A stretch of 64,000 nucleotides of DNA. Source: Cheilinus undulatus (lineage: Eukaryota; Chordata; Actinopteri; Labriformes; Labridae). The notes below the pieces were generated by a model. That model was not told the DNA's origin. It worked only from the letters and a program-made list of their open reading frames with translations, and ran no database searches. Positions 1-11,853 of the stretch are shown here, in pieces. The stretch is taken from positions 23,687,855-23,751,854 of the forward strand of contig NC_054867.1 in assembly GCF_018320785.1 (NCBI RefSeq), in the 5' to 3' direction. The stretch's first letter is position 1; every line of letters starts with the position of its first letter. The translations under genes and the position numbers were made by a program.

Positions 1-1150
1 AATGATGACACCCCCGTCATTCATTGTCAAGACTCTGTAATTTTAGTGGCTTTACTTTTTTAAAGGCTCTATAAGCTTTAATAAAGTCATAAACATCAGC
101 ATAGCCCAGTGAAAAGAGTAAATGTGGTGTTAAGTTGTACAATACAATACGAAAAAATGTACTGTGGACTCAAATGCTGCTTGCACTGAGTTGCATCTAC
201 AGTCAAACCAACAAATAGATCAACCAGAACAAAAATTTATTTATATTTAAAAAGAGAAGAAAATACCAAATGAAAATTGCAAGCATCCTTTATGGTAAGG
301 TTGTGAAAAATCCCCGCTTTTGGGAATAATGCAGTGATAAATTTGAGTTTATGCCATAAAATGGCAACTCAGAAGTGTTTACTAGAAATGGCATAAAACA
401 CCTGCAGGGCTCCAGTGTGTTAGCGGTGATAAATCTATTTGTTACAACATGCAGGGCCTTTACACCGCAGTCCTTAATGCTCGATTCTGATCTTTTGCTC
501 TTGTCTGATCATTTGTTTGGCTTGTCACACTACAGTTGATTTCCAAAAGATTAGATTTGTCTTTGATTAAGTACCACATATGAAAGAAGCCTGAATCTGA
601 TATGTAAAGACTAGATCAGAAGAAATCAGATATGAGTCTCATATGGACCAAAAAAAGTCTGATTTGAGTTACTTTTTTATGGCAGTGTGAATGTAGCCTA
701 TGTTTTTTGGAAAAGCAGAATTATTTTCATTTTCTAATTTCTATCTGAAAATTCAATGTTGTCATGAGTGCATTTTGTGTGAGTGAGAAAGGTTGCCTGA
801 ACATTGCATCATATCATGTCCACATGTGAACTCGGCAAAACATGTGATCACCATGTGCTCTCCTAGTCACTAAAAGTAGATTTGATTTGCATTTATCTTA
901 AAAGAGTAGAAGGGTTTTTTTTAACTATACTGCTGACTTTAATCAGACAGTCTGATAGACGCTGATGTGATCGAGCTCTATGTATAGTCAATCACATCAA
1001 AGTTGTTTTCACTGCTGAGTCAGCTTCTCGCTGTTAGTGTCACTTCTGTAGTAAACACTAATATGACTGTGAGTGACTCAGCAGATCAGAGCTGACACAC
1101 TGGCTGGAAAATCTGTTTTTCTGCTTGAAATTTGGAGTTGAACCTGCATC
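1..1150. other. Intergenic, no gene seen
   Basis: No open frame here resembles a known protein. The segment around 480-700 has the look of a decayed fish repeat, with alternating stretches about a transition to 'cagtgtgaatgtagcc', a phrase common in teleost non-autonomous DNA elements. I cannot define its ends. The rest is AT-rich unique-looking sequence. Confidence 0.4.
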
Positions 1151-1373
1151 AAAAGAGGTGACTTTTAGTTTTTTTTTTTAAGGTTTATTTTGGGCATTTT
1201 TGTGCCTTTATTTGATAGAGGAGGATAGTGGATAGAGTTGGAAACAGGGATGAGAGCGGGGGAGGGACATGTGGTGGGGGGCCTCAGGCCGGATTCGAGC
1301 CCGGGCCGTCCGCGTACGTGGGGCGCGCACCTGAACCACTCGCCCACCTGCGCCCCTAAAAGAGGTGACTTTT
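1151..1373 (-). mobile_element. tRNA-derived SINE with perfect 16-bp target-site duplication
   Basis: Read on the minus strand, the body (about 1167-1357) begins with a tRNA-like head. It has an A-box-like TGGGCGAGTGG and a B-box-like GGCTCGAATCC, followed by a tRNA-unrelated part ending in CTATCAAATAAAGGC and an A-rich tail (the T run at 1169-1180 on the plus strand). The 16-bp string aaaagaggtgactttt occurs exactly at 1151-1166 and again at 1358-1373. These are the target-site duplications and show insertion by target-primed reverse transcription. A second, more decayed copy lies at 55.1 kb in the opposite orientation. The head is part of the SINE, not a functional tRNA gene. Confidence 0.9.
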
Positions 1374-1829
1374 GACAAAAGTGGTGGAAAAGAGAGCTCA
1401 AGTGAGACCTTAAAATCAGCACAAAAGCACTCAAGGGCCAGGTATGAATCAGAACATGAACCCACTGTTGGGTTAATATAGATCTTAGCTACAAAAAGAC
1501 TTGTTTCTGCTACTTCAATGCCTCCGATTGAATATGATGGTGTTTTATATATGCATGCATCTTCTTAATGCCCTAAATCTCTGGATAATATCATGAGGCA
1601 CTGAGGTTTATAACAAATCTTAAGTCTTGAACTTATCATTGTATTCTGTATGATTGAGTTGGTTGGACTTCTATGACCACACTACAGTCACACGGGTCTT
1701 TAAATCTTTTCAAAAACTGATTTAATGCGTTGGAGAAAGACGCATCAGGTTATAGATGTTTTTGGCCAATGACTTTGTGCTCTGTGACTTAAGACTTGAT
1801 TGATCTGTGTTTGTACCTGCTCTCTTCTC

Positions 1830-2980
1830 TCCAGCATCACCCAAAAATCCCTCTCTCGCCTACAGTTAGTTCAGAATGAGGCAGCTAGGTTTCTAACTGG
1901 TTTTAAAAGATGGCATCACATCAACCCCATTTTAGCATGCTTGCACTGGTTACATGTACATTTTAGAACTGATTTTATGATTTTACTCCTCAATTTTAAA
2001 GCTTTGAAGGGCCTGGCTCCAAGTTATCTAACAGAACTTTTAACCCCCTATGAGCCCATCTACAGCCTTAGATCCTCGGGCAGGGGCCTCCTGGTCGTTT
2101 CAAAGTCAAGGCTTAAGACTAAAGGTGACAGGGTCTTCTCTCTCAGGGTGCCTCGCCTTTGGAACGACCTGCCTGAGGAAATAAGGCATGCTGAATCAGT
2201 GAAATCTTTTAAATCACTTCTTAAAACTCATTTTTATAGACTTGCTTTTGTCTGATGTTGTCTTCTGTCTTCCACTGTCTCCCGTCTTTTCATCATTTAT
2301 CTCTCTTCTCTGTCAAATTCTTTGTCTGCTCTTCTTGGCTTTGTATTTTATGCTTTTTGATTCTTACTGCGATATCTCCACTTCTCCTATTTGTTTTTTA
2401 AGAGCCCCCCCCCCCCCTTCTTTTATTGGGTCCTCCGCTGCTATATCACCTGGCTATTATAATTATTAGGACTATATTATTATGATTAATATCCTTCACT
2501 GTCTAGAATTGTAATTTTTGTATTTTGACTTATTAATCTCTACAAATTTAAATTGTGTTTATTCTCCCTCTTACTGATTAAATTTTTATTTCTTTCTGTC
2601 TCTTCCTGATATTTTAGATGCTCTTACATTTCTGGTCCTTAGGTCTCTTTTTTTAATGTAGTTGGGTTCCAGTGTTGCCTGGATTGTTCGAGGTTATTCT
2701 GGGTTTTTATTCTTGGTTTCCACTTTTATTCTGGAATGTTATGATGTCTTTCTACATTGACCTGATTTCGTGTTTATAATGTTCTGCTGGGTTTTTATGA
2801 TGTTGGACTTACATTGCTGGCTGAATTTTCATGGATTCTTCTGTTGTTTGGGTTTTGTCTTTCTCTTTGTGTTCTGCTGTTTGTGTTTGATGCTTTGTCG
2901 TAATTGTCATTCTGCTTATTGTCTAAGCACTTTGTAAACCTCTGTTTTTAAAGGTGCTATATCAATAAAGTTTATTATTA
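1830..2980 (+). mobile_element. L2-clade LINE, 5'-truncated 3' end
   Basis: An open frame ending at 2255 encodes the C-terminal tail of an L2-type ORF2 protein. Recognisable pieces are LQLVQNEAARFLTG, LHWLHVHFRTDF, KGLAPSYLTELLTPY, then RLWNDLPEEIR and SFKSLLKTHF. The reverse-transcriptase and endonuclease parts are missing, as in most 5'-truncated LINE copies. About 700 bp of T-rich 3' UTR follows and ends with the usual tail: aagcactttgtaaa, ggtgctatatcaataaag and a TTA-rich repeat. The open frame of about 135 codons suggests a fairly recent insertion. A second retroposon sits in its tail. Confidence 0.88.
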
Positions 2981-3232
2981 CCTCTGCCAAGGAGGTTATG
3001 TGATCGGGAGGGTTTGTTAGTTAGTTTGATTGTTAGCAACATAACTCAAAAAGTTGTGGATGGATTTTGATGAAATTTTCAGGAAATTTCAGAAATGGCA
3101 TAAAGAAGAACTGATTAGATTTTGGGAGTGATCTGGATCACTTTCTGGATCCAGGAGTTTTTTTAAAGGATTCTTCACTATTGGGAGATAGGGCTAATGG
3201 CGGAGGTCTGCGCTCTCCGAGTGCTTTTCTAG
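2981..3232 (+). repeat. Short retroposon-like repeat inserted in the L2 tail
   Basis: The segment opens with 'cctctgccaaggaggttatg' and contains 'actcaaaaagttgtggatgg' and 'ttttgatgaaattttcagg'. It ends with 'atggcggaggtctgcgctct' and 'gtgcttttctag'. I recognise this as a widespread teleost repeat, possibly the 3' tail of an RTE-type LINE. It is flanked by ttattatta at 2972-2980 and 3233-3241, consistent with insertion into the TTA-rich tail of the preceding L2 copy, though the flanks are low complexity. It has no coding capacity. Confidence 0.65.
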
Positions 3233-3241
3233 TTATTATTA

Positions 3242-4044
3242 TGTGTCAAGTGTTATGTCTGTAGCTGGGTTGACTGTGATGCTGCTTAGTCTTTAAAATT
3301 AGATTCTTAATCTCCATGAGGTTTTCCTCATACTTTCAGCATTGCTGCTCATTCTGTGGAATAATTTTCAGACAGCAAAGCTGCCCTCTCTGACATCATT
3401 TAGCATTTTTAAAGTCTACTGAACTCCTAAAGCAAAGACAATGCAGCAGTGGAAAAATATGAAAAGTTGAAATGGCATGGGTTTGAGTATTTCCTTATAA
3501 TGCACATGTAACAATTTGTTTGACTCTGTTTACTAGGCTAGGCAAGTTGATACAGTACAGTGCAAAACTTACAGTCATGTTTGGGCCCAAAACTGAGGCT
3601 AAAGTCAATGTGTAGTGGCGAATAAGCCAACCTGAGGATGCCATTATGTGGGAATGAGGACTGACACTACCCAGGTCCTGCTCTGGATGTCCTTGCATTT
3701 ACCAGGGACATGGGAAAATAATCTGTCGAAAAAATAACAAAGTCTACACATCCAGGGCGTGGTAAGGGACGGATGCGTCAAACACGCACAGCCTAGAGTA
3801 CTGTTTGGGTGGGTAGTAGGGGTGCAATGAGCCCCTGTGGATGTCCCAAAGGCTCCAAAACCGCCAGCGGCCTCCAGGCGTATCATCAGGGGTGAAAAGG
3901 CACAGACAAAAGAGATGAAGTTGAGCTGGACTTTGGCTGCTGAGGGGCACACGTGTGTTGTCGACATGTGTTGACAGGTTGTTGCACATCAGGCCCAGTG
4001 ATGAATCCTTAGCACCCTACATGCCTAGAACTTGTGCAAATGAC
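3242..4044. other. Intergenic, no gene seen
   Basis: Overlapping minus-strand open frames of 67-107 codons lie at 3495-3989. They have no recognisable domain, no family likeness and no splice-supported extension. I see no repeat I can name. Confidence 0.5.
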
Positions 4045-5115
4045 TGTAAATGAAACACCATTTATACTCCAAAGTGCTTTACAGAGTTAATACAGAATAT
4101 TTACCTCATTTAAAGTAAAAAGGCATCAGAAAGACATTAGAATTAAATATAATGGAATATGGGATTGAAAATGCAAAGTTGATTAAAATATTAGAATTAA
4201 AAATGCATCTCAAATGAACTGGAAGATCTTTTTTTTTTCCAAATTAAGCTTAAAGGACATTGAGTTAAATGGAATGCAGGAGTAAACCAAATGTTTCAAG
4301 GCCTGCTCTAAAAGAGTTAACAGATGTAGAAAGCCTCAGGTTCTCTGGTAGTTTGTTCCACAGGTAAAGATTGTAGAAATTGTAAGTTGCCTCGCCTTGC
4401 TTGTTTCTGGTTCTGGGAGAAGTTAGTAAACCCATTCCAGAGGACCTGAGGAGCCATAAGGGACAAAACAATCTAATCAGAACTTTGGGTCAGGATCATT
4501 TATTGTCTTATAAACCAGGAGTAGAATTTTAAAGTCAATCCTTTGCGTCATAGAGCGCCAGTGTAGAGATCTGAGGACTGTTGTAATTCGTGCTACTTTC
4601 TCAGTGTTGGTGAGGACTCTGGCATCAGCATTCTGGATAAGCTGCAGCTGTTTGATGGATTTTTTATTCAGACCAGTGGAAACACGGTTTCAATAAACTG
4701 GCCTGCTAAAAATAAATGCATGAACAAGTTTCTCTGTGTCTTATTCAGACTGGGATCCTTTGATTCTTGCTTTTTTCAAGATGGTAATAGGTGGATTTTG
4801 TAACTGTCTTTATGTGGATGTTAAAATTCAGGTCTGAGTCCATGATTACACCAAGATTTCTGGCTTGATTCGAAGATTTTGGAGTCATAGAGTCACGCAC
4901 TGACTTTTAACCTCTCTTGGGCCAAAGACTAGTATTTCTGGGGTTTTTCTTTATTGGAAATTCTGGCACATCCATGTATTGGTTCCTTCAATACACCTGT
5001 TCAGTGAGTATAAGAATGGAAAGAAATATTCTTCAATCTGAGCAAGAGGCAGCAGGTAGATATGAAAGAGAATAGGACCAAGAATTGATCCTTGGGGAAC
5101 GCCACACGTCATCTA
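4045..5115 (-). mobile_element. Decayed L2-clade LINE fragment
   Basis: Read on the minus strand, 5060-5115 encodes [14 protein letters not shown], the reverse-transcriptase palm motif of L2-clade elements. Between 4400 and 4680 there are pieces of the ORF2 C-terminus (QLQLIQNADARVLT, LHWRSM, RIDFKILLLVYK), and 4265-4471 gives SSGMGLLTSPRTR and LWNKLPENLR. Reading moves between frames and has several stops, so the copy is dead. The 3' end near 4050-4090 has the usual 'gtaaagcactttggagta' tail on the minus strand. It is clearly older than the copy at 1.8 kb. Confidence 0.82.
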
Positions 5116-8100
5116 TTTGCTAGCCAGTGAGTAATTTTTGTTTTAATTGTTCTTTAGCAGAAGAGGCCTCTGTCTCAGCGGGTCTTCCCTGTTGAAGGAA
5201 AGGATAGATAGAAATTTAATGTGACTTTATAGAGCTATGAGGACATTGGAGCCCTTTTTCATTCAGCAAACACAGCTCTGGTTAGAAGAAAAAAAACACT
5301 TCACACTACAAATGTAGTTGAACATAACATTATCAGATTTGGTGCCTGTACATGACAGGCTCCCAGACTCTGCCTTCTACAGATTCACAAATAAATTAGT
5401 GCTTATAGGAAGTGCTGTCAAACTGGGATCTCTAGGACTGGGTCCTGTCATGCATCTTCTCCTGTCAAAGTCAACGCAATACTCTGTAAGGTAGAGAGGA
5501 ATGCAACAACAGAGCTATTGCATTAGAAACATCAACAGAGCCAGCTTCAAAGGGGCATGCCTTCACATTGAATCAATCCCCACTTCCATTAGATTAGAAG
5601 AATTTAGCAAAAGTTACATTGCGCTAACGTTTCTTTATGGTTCCTCAAATCCCTTGCTCTGGTTCTGGTTCCCCCCGTGAAGCCACTTCAAACGTTCTCT
5701 GCCATGGCAGATCCCTTTGTGCTCTATAACAGCAAATATGTGTCTCTCTAAAATGTTTCAGATGCAAGCTCACAGTAGTCCCAGAGGCACAGACAGCATT
5801 GCACACAGAAACACAGACAAAAGAGGATATAAAAAAGGAAAACAATGGCTGAGTGTAAAGGTAGTGCTGCAGGGAGAGTTTGACTGACTGTTGCATGATG
5901 GGAGGAGATAATGAAGACAGATAAATGCAGAGGAAAAAGGAGAAGAACTGAGATAAAAACAAAGCGGAGAGTGTGGGAGAAATCCTGCAGCAGTAAATCA
6001 GTGTGGTAATAAGGAGAGACAAGAGGGGGGAGGGGGGCTGCAAACATATGTTTCAGTTTGTAAATAAAACAGTAAATTGCTATGGATATTGCTTAAATAT
6101 CTGTGGGCTTTGTACCACGCTTAGCGGAAGTTCCTCGGAAATCATTCTGGGACGGCCTTCTAAAAAATGCCAAAGCGGCTTCTTAATGTCAAAGAGGCCA
6201 TCTGGTTCTTGACCAATTCAAGATGTTTGCTTTTCATTTAGCTTTTTCTTCCCTCCTGATGCTTCTTTTTTTAGATCAAATGCTGCACTTTTTGTTTTAT
6301 TATTACCATTGTTCGTTTCTCAGTGGATCTGTTGGTGAGTATGCACAGACACAAAGCCAAGCATGAATCCACGTTCACCTCCAGAGCCACTCTGTACTTT
6401 CTACTTAAGCTTTGTGGAACTTTTTACTTCATCGTCTTTATTACAGAAATGCCAGATACTTCTTACTGTAAGGTTGATTGTCTTTCTAACATCACATATG
6501 ATTAAGTAAAGTAATAGTAAAATAAACCAGCATAAATCACATTTTCCATAACCTTTCTTCATCACACTCTCGTCAATCAACATTGAAACGCTGCTCATTT
6601 ATTTAAGAGCTGTCCTTCTGGCACTGCCTTTAGCCCTTTTCCCAGTGCATATCCATAACAGTGTCTTCACAAAGCCACGCCATCGTTATAGCTTAAGACA
6701 TTTATATTTATTGTACGATAGCAAAACGTGTCCCTGTCTGTGAGAGAGCACAACACAACCAAAGCTCCCCTTACACAGTCAGTACGTTTACATGTGTAGT
6801 AAAGTCAAGCTACAGCTATAGTTCAATTAGACAACTTGTCCTTGTCCCAGTATACTGTATATGCACTGCAGGAGAATCCATTTTTCAATAGGAGGATGTC
6901 CAAAATATACGCCAAAGCTTTCTAAATAAAGTTGGATGAAACTTTTGTTTAGAGTTAAGGTAAAGGTTGGGATACCAAAAGATAAAAGTGAAAAACGTGG
7001 CCTGAACATGACCTTAGTTTTAGCTACATTTGATAAGTCTCACATTACTAAAACTAACCTAGCTATATTGACTTATATAGTAATGTTTATTAGGTAGCTA
7101 GCATAGCTATTTTAGTTTTAGGTACATTTGCTAGGTCTCATGTTGCTTAAACTAATCTAGCTATATTGGCTAGATATTGGCTAGAAACCTCTTATCTTTT
7201 TCTCTGTTTTGTTTTTTTAATTGTGCTGTAATGTTTGCAATGTGGTTAGCTGATGAATGTAACTTTCAGACTTTATGAAAAACTAAAAAATAAACCATTA
7301 AAAGCTTAAATTGGAAATACTTTGTACCGTCAAATTAAAGCACTTCCTTTTTGGGATCTACGGCATCTCAGAGGGATAGTCTGTGTGCTTTACTCAAGCT
7401 ACAAACCAATTGACCACCACCTCCAGCTTGTGACATTCAACGGCACACAAAAATGTGACTTCATACAGTCTCAGTCCATCTAAATTTTATCATGCATTTT
7501 AAAAGTCCATTATAAGCTGTATTAAACCAATAACTTGACTTTTTCTGACTGTATGCAAGAGTCAGACATGCACATGCAGACATGGTGGCTTCACCAACCC
7601 CATCTCGTCCTTGCACTTCCGTACTCTAAAGCTGGCATAGAGAGGGGGTCACTTCATTCCCTTATTATACCTTCATGGCATTCATACTGAAGGCAAAATG
7701 TCACAGGAGCATAAATGTCACGCTTTAAAACAGCATTATTTATAGCTAAAGCTTCTGAGAAGATCTATCAGGGGTTTTTTTCCATTTTAACACCCCTGTG
7801 GAGAATGAAGGTTTATCTCATTGGTGTCCCTGGACATGATAGCAGTTGTTTGAAATAAACAATCTCATCCTGCTGTTTTTAAATGCCCAATATATCGCTT
7901 ATATAAAATCATGTTGTAGAATACAGTAAGTTTGAATTAAAAGGGCTGTTTCTGCAGTGAAGTGTTGTTCACCTCGTCTGACAACTAACATACCTTGCAG
8001 CGGTAATTATGAAGAAACAGTAAACCTTTATGTTTTTGTGGGTCATGAAGAAGCACAATTATTATTTTCAGTTTGTTTCAAAACTAGTTAAAACTTCTCA

Positions 8101-8334
8101 CAGGAGCTGCAAGTTTGATTAAAATAGGTGCAGATATGCAGTAAAGAAGATGCTGATAGTAGTTGTGAAAAGTAATCAAATTAAGAAGTTAAGCTTGCAA
8201 TACTTTTCCTTTGATCAGTATAAAAATACTACTTTTACAAGTGAAAAAAGCCCACAAGGTTTAACAAAATATGCTACATGATTTTGCAAGAATGCACTAA
8301 AACTAAGGTAAAAAAAAATAGAATTTGAGAAATG
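5116..8334. other. Intergenic, no gene seen
   Basis: This 3.2-kb stretch has only short open frames (60-132 codons) without recognisable domains or convincing exon boundaries. Two AT-rich segments around 7010-7180 repeat a phrase (tagctacatttg...taagtctcacatta and taggtacatttgctaggtctcatgtt), an imperfect local duplication. No RNA gene or regulatory site can be supported. Confidence 0.45.
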
Positions 8335-8336
8335 TT

Positions 8337-8705
8337 TGCAGTTTTATTGGAAATAAAAAACTGACATAGTCAGACCCTTTACTCTGCATTTTGTTGAAGC
8401 ACCTTTGGCAGCAGTTACAGCCTTGAGTCTTGTTGCTTTGCACACCTGGACTGGGGGATTTGACTGACAAGCTCAGTCAGATTGAATGAAGACCGTCAAT
8501 GGACAGCCATTTTCAGGTCTCTCCAGAGATGTTTGATAGGGTTCAAGTCAGGGCTCCTCCTGGGCCACTCTAGAACATTCACAGAGTTCTAGTGTTGTCT
8601 TGGCTGTGTGCTTAGGGTCATTGCCATTTTGGAAGAGGAACATTTGGCCCAGTCTGAGGTCCTGAGTGCTGCACAACAGGTTTTCATTCAAAAATATGTT
8701 ACTTT
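8337..8705 (-). mobile_element. Tc1-like transposon remnant (3' part of transposase)
   Basis: On the minus strand this matches the distal part of a Tc1-like transposase and its downstream sequence: NENLLCSTQDLRLGQMFLFQNGNDPKHTAK, then a segment equivalent to '[11 protein letters not shown]', ending in 'ctgccaaaggtgcttcaaca'. The reading is broken and the 5' half and that terminal repeat are gone, so it is a dead fragment. It belongs to the same family as the copy in the dnajc11 intron at 37.9-38.87 kb. Confidence 0.82.
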
Positions 8706-10817
8706 GGCAAGAATTTTTATTAGTCAGGTAGAACATAAGATTTGGTTTTCACAGCTTAACTTCACAATGAGCCTTGAACTCCCAAAACTTTTGCTGGCTG
8801 GTAGGTGTCAGTTAAAGTGATAAACTGAATCTGAACCATTTTTGATGTCAAAGACCCTTGATGAACACTGCGCTTGATGGCTAAAAGATAGCAGTGCTAG
8901 ATTGATTTTTTTTTTTTTTTTTTTTTTTTTTACCTGGAAAATAAAAATTCTAACAACTCATGTCCAGGACAAAATCAGCAGAGTTTAAAATGTAGCACCT
9001 TGTCCACAGGGGGGCACCAAGCTGAGACGAACCAAAAATTCCTTATAGGAACTTCAACACTAACCTTATTGGATCATGAGTACATATGCATCAGTATGTG
9101 GGCAGTACCTTAACGTTGCATCTTGATGAGTGAGCATTAATAGTAACTACCTTTTCACTGACAAGTAGTTTGGTTTTAAACAGTGCATAATAATATATTA
9201 AAAATTCTGTGCTTTTATGAAAAATATGAACCTGAAATATTGTTTAAATCTTGAAATAAAGGTAAAATGACTATTTCTCTCTGAGGTGTAGTGGGTTAGA
9301 AGAGTAGTTGAAAAAAATGGTATATTAAAGACTTATACAAGTGAAGCACACTTTATTACAGTAACAAGTCAATGATGTATTAAATGACTGGACAGCTGAT
9401 GGATGCACTTTAAGTATGAGTATGTTCTTGTTCTGCTCTGATACCTAAATGTTGCTGTCATTTGTTAAAACTATGTATGATGCAAGCTAAGAAATAATAT
9501 CCTCTGTAGATTGTTATAGCTTTGATTCAGCGGCTGTTGCTCTTTACGTTCTAATTGTTCAGGATGTTTAAGATACTCTGGTTATTTGAATGTATAAACT
9601 ATTGTTTCCAGTCTCACCGCACTCTGCCAGACTGCCAGTCAACACTCGAGACAACTTCCTTCCTTGATTTGGGGTAGAAAGAAGTCCCATAATTGAATCA
9701 AACCAGACCCCTCCCTCTTTACATACCACACAAACACACACGTTTTACAGGCTGGTGTATAAACTTAATAGGACGCATTTGGTTCCAAAGCCCCCAGCTT
9801 GCTCAGTGGAAAGTGAGCCGGATTGTTTTTCAGTTTCTTAATGTCGGAGTTTATAACGGCCAGATAAAAAATGTTGCCATGGTGATTTAACCACAACATC
9901 GCAATTACCTTGATGCAGTGAGACTCTGGAGGCTTACAAACAAACCAGCGTAATGCAATTAAGATGTAAGTACCACCAAAAATGTCCTTTAAACCAGGAG
10001 GACGGATGCAGGAAGGCAACAAAGAAAGTGAAGTAATGATAGTGGCTTCTTCATGATCAAAGTTCAGATTCTTCTCGTAAATTATGGAACACTTTGAGTC
10101 CGATTCACTTTCATTTAGACTCTAAATAAAAGGAGTTTTTCCTAAACAGCTGCAGGATTGATCCAAGCAACACATTTTTCTCATCAGACACTGTCCTGCA
10201 AATGAATATTTTAATTAATTACAATGCACCAAACAATGATAGTTTATTGCATATTTTTTACGTCAACTTCAGAGTCTGTTACCCCTATTCAACAAGACAT
10301 ACTCCACACCAAACCCCCAACTCTTTCCTCTTAGGAACAAAATATAAACATGGATGGATGGAATAATTGCCTGACTTTAAATTGCAGGTTATTGACTTGC
10401 ATTAACTGTTGCGATTGCATTGCTTAGGGGTGTTATTTCTTTCATAAATGTGGCTCACGGTGGGTGGGTGGGAAATGTGGTTTGTCTTATCTTCTGGTAC
10501 AAACTCCCACGTTCATGCCTGACACTGACCCTTCTGACCCGGGCTTAGTGTAAAAAAAAAACAAAACAAAACAAAAGTTTAGTGCCCACATCTCACTTGC
10601 CTTATCATAGATGCAACTTAAGAAGTAATCAATAAGTTGCTTTTTTTTTTGCTGGTGTCATTGTTTTGGAAAGTAAAGACAAATTAAATGCTGCCAGGGA
10701 ACAGAAACAGGAACAAAAAAATCTTACTAAAAAGAGGAACATTTTCCGCTGACATATTCATGTTTAGATTTCTCTGCAAATTAACACAGCATTACACAGC
10801 AGAATTCAAAAAACATC
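8706..10817. other. Intergenic, no gene seen
   Basis: Contains a T run at 8908-8932, an A/AAAAC-rich stretch near 10552-10576 and another T run near 10641. Pieces around 8160-8260 and 9290-9330 vaguely resemble the 'agtaac...agtac' type of fish hAT-like repeat but are too decayed to delimit. No gene is supported. Confidence 0.4.
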
Positions 10818-10823
10818 TTTATT
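10818..10823 (-). promoter_or_regulatory. Candidate polyadenylation signal of slc48a1
   Basis: TTTATT on the plus strand is AATAAA on the minus strand. It lies about 1.03 kb downstream of the slc48a1 stop codon, and no other gene lies between. Other possible signals nearer the stop exist (for example near 11416), so the true 3' end is uncertain. Confidence 0.4.
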
Positions 10824-11853
10824 TATGTGATTCTCAGACACACTGGTATACAAACACACACTCCTACATTCAATCAAATGATACACATGGATACACAATG
10901 CTTCATCTTAATTTCTGACAAAGTCAAAGAAAATATGGCAAATAATCTCATTAAGCAACAACATAGATGAAAGTCAAATTCATATGAGGACATAAAACAT
11001 AAAGCAACATGCATAAACGTACGTGGCATCACTAGTATTGTGAACCAAAGCCATAAGTGAGGCTCTACCTCACACTTCACTTGGGTTTTTATGTCACACA
11101 CATAAAAACAATATAAAAATCATTCCTTAGGTTAAAAATGCCCGCTTTGAGTTCTAAAATACACCAAACCATAACATGTGGTTCTTATTTGGACTTGCAC
11201 ATGAAAAGGATTCACGTTGATGCTGCAGGATTTGTGTTCGACCTGCTCTTCTGCAAGACCCCGACACACTACAGCAACAATAAAATGCTGATGGACCCAT
11301 CACTTCAGCACACACGTGACTAAAGGGTGTAGAAAAAGTGCCTTTGTCTTTCTGATGAGAAAACTTAATGCATTGAGTAGATGTAAATATGAAGCATAGG
11401 TAATTTACATGGTGTTTATTGTAAGGACAATGACACCCTCTAGTGGCTGCAACATGAAACTGCAGTTCATAAAAAAAACACTGAGGAGTGTTGTAACCCA
11501 GGAGTTCCCTTCAATGAGTCATGAGCAAAAAGCGAAGCTTGTCATGAGAAAATAGTGCGGATAAATCACTGAAAAGGCTGTAGGATAGTGAAAAGTCTAA
11601 TTTATCATGGATCATATAAAACAGGACTGTCTGTAAAGCGGCACAGTCAACAACAAACTGCACTCATAAAAAACACAAGAGGAGGTTTAGGGACTGTGCT
11701 GGCCAAAGATCAAGGTGTTCATCCACACTTAAAGTATTTCACCATCTTCTCTGTTTCCTCTTAAAATGTCCATTATCACTTCTTCCAGGGAGACCAGCAC
11801 TAGGTGTACTCCAAAGTCTGAGTACTTACATGATGCAGGGGGTTTAAGTGTTC

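Noticed and set aside
1290-1357. Possible tRNA gene
   Set aside because: The A- and B-box-like sequences belong to a SINE head; no acceptor-stem or anticodon-stem pairing fits a working tRNA.
1165-1465. Minus-strand open frames of 85-89 codons
   Set aside because: They are translations of the SINE body and its A tail.
5645-6047. Overlapping minus-strand open frames of 132 and 99 codons
   Set aside because: Composition (runs of S, L, F) is that of translated pyrimidine-rich DNA, with no domain and two competing frames.
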